This document shows positions 20,558-22,947 of a DNA stretch of 22,947 nt, piece after piece. The DNA is from Candidatus Bathyarchaeota archaeon. GTDB taxonomy: Archaea > Thermoproteota > Bathyarchaeia > 40CM-2-53-6. Each line of letters starts with the position of its first letter. The first letter of the stretch is position 1. The translations under genes and the position numbers were made by a program. Location of the stretch: positions 1 through 22,947 of the forward strand of contig VBBA01000165.1 in the NCBI GenBank assembly GCA_005888675.1, given 5' to 3'. Below the pieces are notes generated by a model. The model saw nothing but the letters and a program-made list of their open reading frames with translations, did not search any database and was not told the origin of the DNA.

Positions 20558-22947
20558 TCATTCCTTCTGGGTGAAGAATGTTTCCAGGGAGCTCTTGCGC
20601 GCTCCTGAGATCTCGGCGAAGTCGAGCTCTAAAGCGTCAAGGACTTGTTCGAACGTGGACTGGATATATTCCTCGTACTTTGGAATGTCAATCTCGTCTT
20701 TGTTGGCCAATTGAACTGGCTTTACGCCGCCTTTTGTCTTTACGAAGCTTACAAGGTCACCCGCTCTAACCTCGATCCCTTTTTCTCGCAACTGCTTTGC
20801 AGCCTTGATGTGTTGTGGAGTGGTTTTCGTATAGGCTGAGACCGCCTTGCCCATCATCATATTGAATGCTAACTCTTCTAGTGAATACTCGTGATTTTGG
20901 AGCCTGCTGTATAGGTTCATGACAAGGGTACGGATCTTCTTTCTTGCCTCTTCAAAATCTTCCGGGCTCTGTACTTGACCCAGGATCTCGACCAGTTGGG
21001 TAAAGGCTGTGTGGAGGAATCTGGGTATGTGTCGCTTCTTTCCGGTTAGTCCCTTTATGTCGACGCGTCCGTCTGGTTGCACTCCAAGGTAGTTCTTTTT
21101 TCGCTGGCTCAGTGCCACGAACCGGTAGACTTTATCGGACTCAAGTTCCATTCCAAGTTCTTTTTTGGACCATTGGATGAGTTCCCCGATTTTTTCTTTG
21201 TTTGGTGTCTTTAGGAATATCGAATCTGTATCTCCGTATACGACTTCGATTTCGAGTCGTTTGGCTTCTTCTATCGTTCTAGTGACGTCATATCGTCCTA
21301 TGGCGGCTGTGGATTCGGCTACTGGTGGACAGTAGAGGGCGAATCGTTCGGCGCCGAAGACGCCATAGCTGGCGTTGAGTACGACTTTGAGGGCGTTCTG
21401 GACGATGTTATACCATGCTCTGGATGCTGGTGCGAGGTTCGTATCTTTCGACTTTGGCTTGTACCATTTGACTCGAATATCGCGCAATGATCCAACGAGT
21501 AGGCTTTCCATTGCGTGTCTCTGTTTACATACCCAGTGATCGGTGTCGGGCACACGATTAGTCTTGTCCTCGGTGTGCTTGCACCTGATTGTTTCATAGC
21601 CAAGGTTCCAGTACTTCATGATGGATGGATACAGTGAGGCGAAGTCCATGACGGCGACGTTGAAGTGGACGCCTGGGACAGGGTCGACTACCATGCCTCC
21701 TTTGTACTTCTTTCCACGTATGATCGCCGTGGTGCTTGTCTCGCCCTTGACCTTCCGAATGTCTTCCGGTCGGGGGATGATGTAGCCTCGGTCTCGGTGT
21801 TCCTTGTACATCATACTCTTCACCCATGCCATCACCCCTTGTCGCGAGAGATCTTCAGGGGGCACGCAGTTGATCCTTGATAGCGCAGTTACGATCTTGA
21901 GGATGACCTCCTGATCCCATCTTGTTAGATCGAGGACCAGCTCTGCGTCGTTGTAACAGTATGCGGCGAGGTCTGTGTACGATAGTCCGGTGACGTGTCC
22001 TTCTAGTGGGATCTTTCCACGATCAAGGATCATTTCGGATATGTGGTCGAGGCTGATCTCTCGATATTTGCTGCCAAAAGCGTAGACTTGGATGGCTTTT
22101 ATCCCGAAGAAGCGGTAGAGGTCGAAATGTATCCCATAGACGAGTCCAGTGGTTTCGCGTGAGAGTTCGATGGGGATATGTTCCTTTGGGAAGCCAAGTT
22201 TGACTGCCCGGTTGTAGAGATATCTGAAGTCGAAGTCGTCTCCATTGAATGTGATAAATACAGGGTATTCGTACATCGACCTGAAGATTTCGCCCAGTAG
22301 ATCCTCTTCGCGGTCATACCATTCAATCTCTGCGGTGCCGGGTGCTCGAACATTGGTTTCCTGTTCTTGAACTTCTTTTGGTCTTCTTAGAATCAGGATT
22401 CGGCCTTCTCGGTCGTTTGGAAGAAGAGTGGCGCAGATTACTCGGTCGTCTGCAATGTTTGGGTCTGGAACCCTGGTCTCGATTGGCGATTCAACCTCGA
22501 TGTCTAAGGAGATCCGTTTGTAGGAGGGCACTGGGTATTCTAGGAGGCGTAGCCATCGAGACATTAGCCTCTGGTATTCCTCGTTGCCTTCGGCGAGTTT
22601 TTCGCCGAGCTGGGTTGTTTCGAGCTGTCGTCCTTGTTCGAGTTTTCCTTGTCTTATCGAATATGTCATTCCAGGGTCGAGATGTCGGTCGTAAAAGTAG
22701 TTCAGAACATAGTGGATGTCTGCCTCGTAAGCGTTAACGCCTTTGATTTCCCGTATGGAATTCGTCCTTCCTCCGATTGATAATGGGTCGCGGGCATAGA
22801 TGATAGTGACGGGGATTTCTTTCTCTTCGAGGGCATCGTATTTTTTGGATTCCTCGAAGCGAAGGAATCCGTAGTGTTGCACTAGCTCCTTGATCTTCTC
22901 TAGTTTCTTGATTGGTTCTTTGGAGAGGCAGTATGAGGTGTGGTTGG
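20558..22947 (-). CDS. polB: Family B DNA polymerase, PolB1-like, N-terminus beyond the window
   Basis: The frame runs open to the right edge, giving 795 visible residues; crenarchaeal PolB1 is about 880, so perhaps 80-100 are missing. Numbering from GTG 22882, the exonuclease domain shows ISLDIEVES with Asp127 and Glu129, FNGDDFDFRYLYNR (211-224) and YCYNDAELVLDL (307-318). The polymerase domain has motif A MDFASLYPSI (411-420), motif B KVVLNASYGVFGA (498-510) and motif C YGDTDS (548-553), so both activities look intact. The text after motif A (KYWNLGYET) and near DIKGLTGKKR resembles Sulfolobus PolB1. A CxH ... HxxC set at 433-451 may bind a metal. It is the likely lead of an operon with cofE. 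Role: replicative or repair DNA synthesis. Confidence 0.95.
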   Translation of the reverse strand, partial: NHTSYCLSKEPIKKLEKIKELVQHYGFLRFEESKKYDALEEKEIPVTIIYARDPLSIGGRTNSIREIKGVNAYEADIHYVLNYFYDRHLDPGMTYSIRQGKLEQGRQLETTQLGEKLAEGNEEYQRLMSRWLRLLEYPVPSYKRISLDIEVESPIETRVPDPNIADDRVICATLLPNDREGRILILRRPKEVQEQETNVRAPGTAEIEWYDREEDLLGEIFRSMYEYPVFITFNGDDFDFRYLYNRAVKLGFPKEHIPIELSRETTGLVYGIHFDLYRFFGIKAIQVYAFGSKYREISLDHISEMILDRGKIPLEGHVTGLSYTDLAAYCYNDAELVLDLTRWDQEVILKIVTALSRINCVPPEDLSRQGVMAWVKSMMYKEHRDRGYIIPRPEDIRKVKGETSTTAIIRGKKYKGGMVVDPVPGVHFNVAVMDFASLYPSIMKYWNLGYETIRCKHTEDKTNRVPDTDHWVCKQRHAMESLLVGSLRDIRVKWYKPKSKDTNLAPASRAWYNIVQNALKVVLNASYGVFGAERFALYCPPVAESTAAIGRYDVTRTIEEAKRLEIEVVYGDTDSIFLKTPNKEKIGELIQWSKKELGMELESDKVYRFVALSQRKKNYLGVQPDGRVDIKGLTGKKRHIPRFLHTAFTQLVEILGQVQSPEDFEEARKKIRTLVMNLYSRLQNHEYSLEELAFNMMMGKAVSAYTKTTPQHIKAAKQLREKGIEVRAGDLVSFVKTKGGVKPVQLANKDEIDIPKYEEYIQSTFEQVLDALELDFAEISGARKSSLETFFTQKE

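Noticed and set aside
1..22947. CRISPR array, insertion sequence, prophage or rRNA genes
   Set aside because: I saw no regularly spaced repeats, transposase motifs, phage proteins or conserved rRNA stretches on either strand.

Overview
The window reads as chromosomal DNA of an archaeon, most likely from the TACK branch (thaumarchaeal, bathyarchaeal or a related lineage). Evidence seen in the sequence: a family B DNA polymerase with palm motifs and flanking text like crenarchaeal PolB1, ribosomal protein eS25 (absent from most euryarchaea), the archaeal RNA polymerase subunit Rpo6, a group II chaperonin (thermosome), an Ard1-type N-acetyltransferase, the coenzyme F420 enzyme CofE, and archaeal TATA boxes placed about 25 bp before several starts. 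Many genes appear to start with GTG or TTG. I see no rRNA, tRNA, CRISPR array, insertion sequence or phage gene.

Layout. 1-367: 3' part of a GMP-synthase-type glutamine amidotransferase (+). 336-4032: a two-gene minus-strand operon of a signal-peptide membrane protein followed by a large protease with two AAA+ modules and a C-terminal Lon (S16) domain. 4212-4853: a four-helix membrane protein (+). 4878-9374: a tightly packed minus-strand run, in transcription order: two small membrane proteins (the first with an apparent one-base frameshift), a small soluble protein, a site-2-type metalloprotease, a PD-(D/E)xK nuclease-like protein, 3-hydroxyacyl-CoA dehydrogenase and a degenerate corrinoid-binding protein. 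9487-10377: another membrane protein (-). 10535-11023: Ard1/RimI acetyltransferase (+). 11039-13247: thermosome, Rpo6 and a start-less small membrane ORF (-). 13436-14557: DegT-family aminotransferase (+). 14571-15884: cyclic-2,3-diphosphoglycerate-synthetase-like GTPase (-), divergent from a cyclophilin-like-fold protein (15974-16363, +). 16360-16737: eS25 (-). 16863-17033: a short ribbon-helix-helix regulator (+). 17044-18890: OMP decarboxylase and myo-inositol-1-phosphate synthase (-), preceded by an internally duplicated unknown protein (18962-19666). 19796-22947: CofE and PolB1 (-), PolB1 running off the right edge.

How the genes fit together. Most are housekeeping: nucleotide synthesis (GuaA, PyrF), replication, transcription, translation, folding, cofactor F420 and inositol phosphate for polar lipids. 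The accessory-looking parts are the dual-AAA Lon protease with its co-transcribed membrane protein, which may be a membrane-recruited proteolytic machine, and the 8485-9374 three-gene membrane module next to an intramembrane protease. Both are inferences from gene order and domain content.
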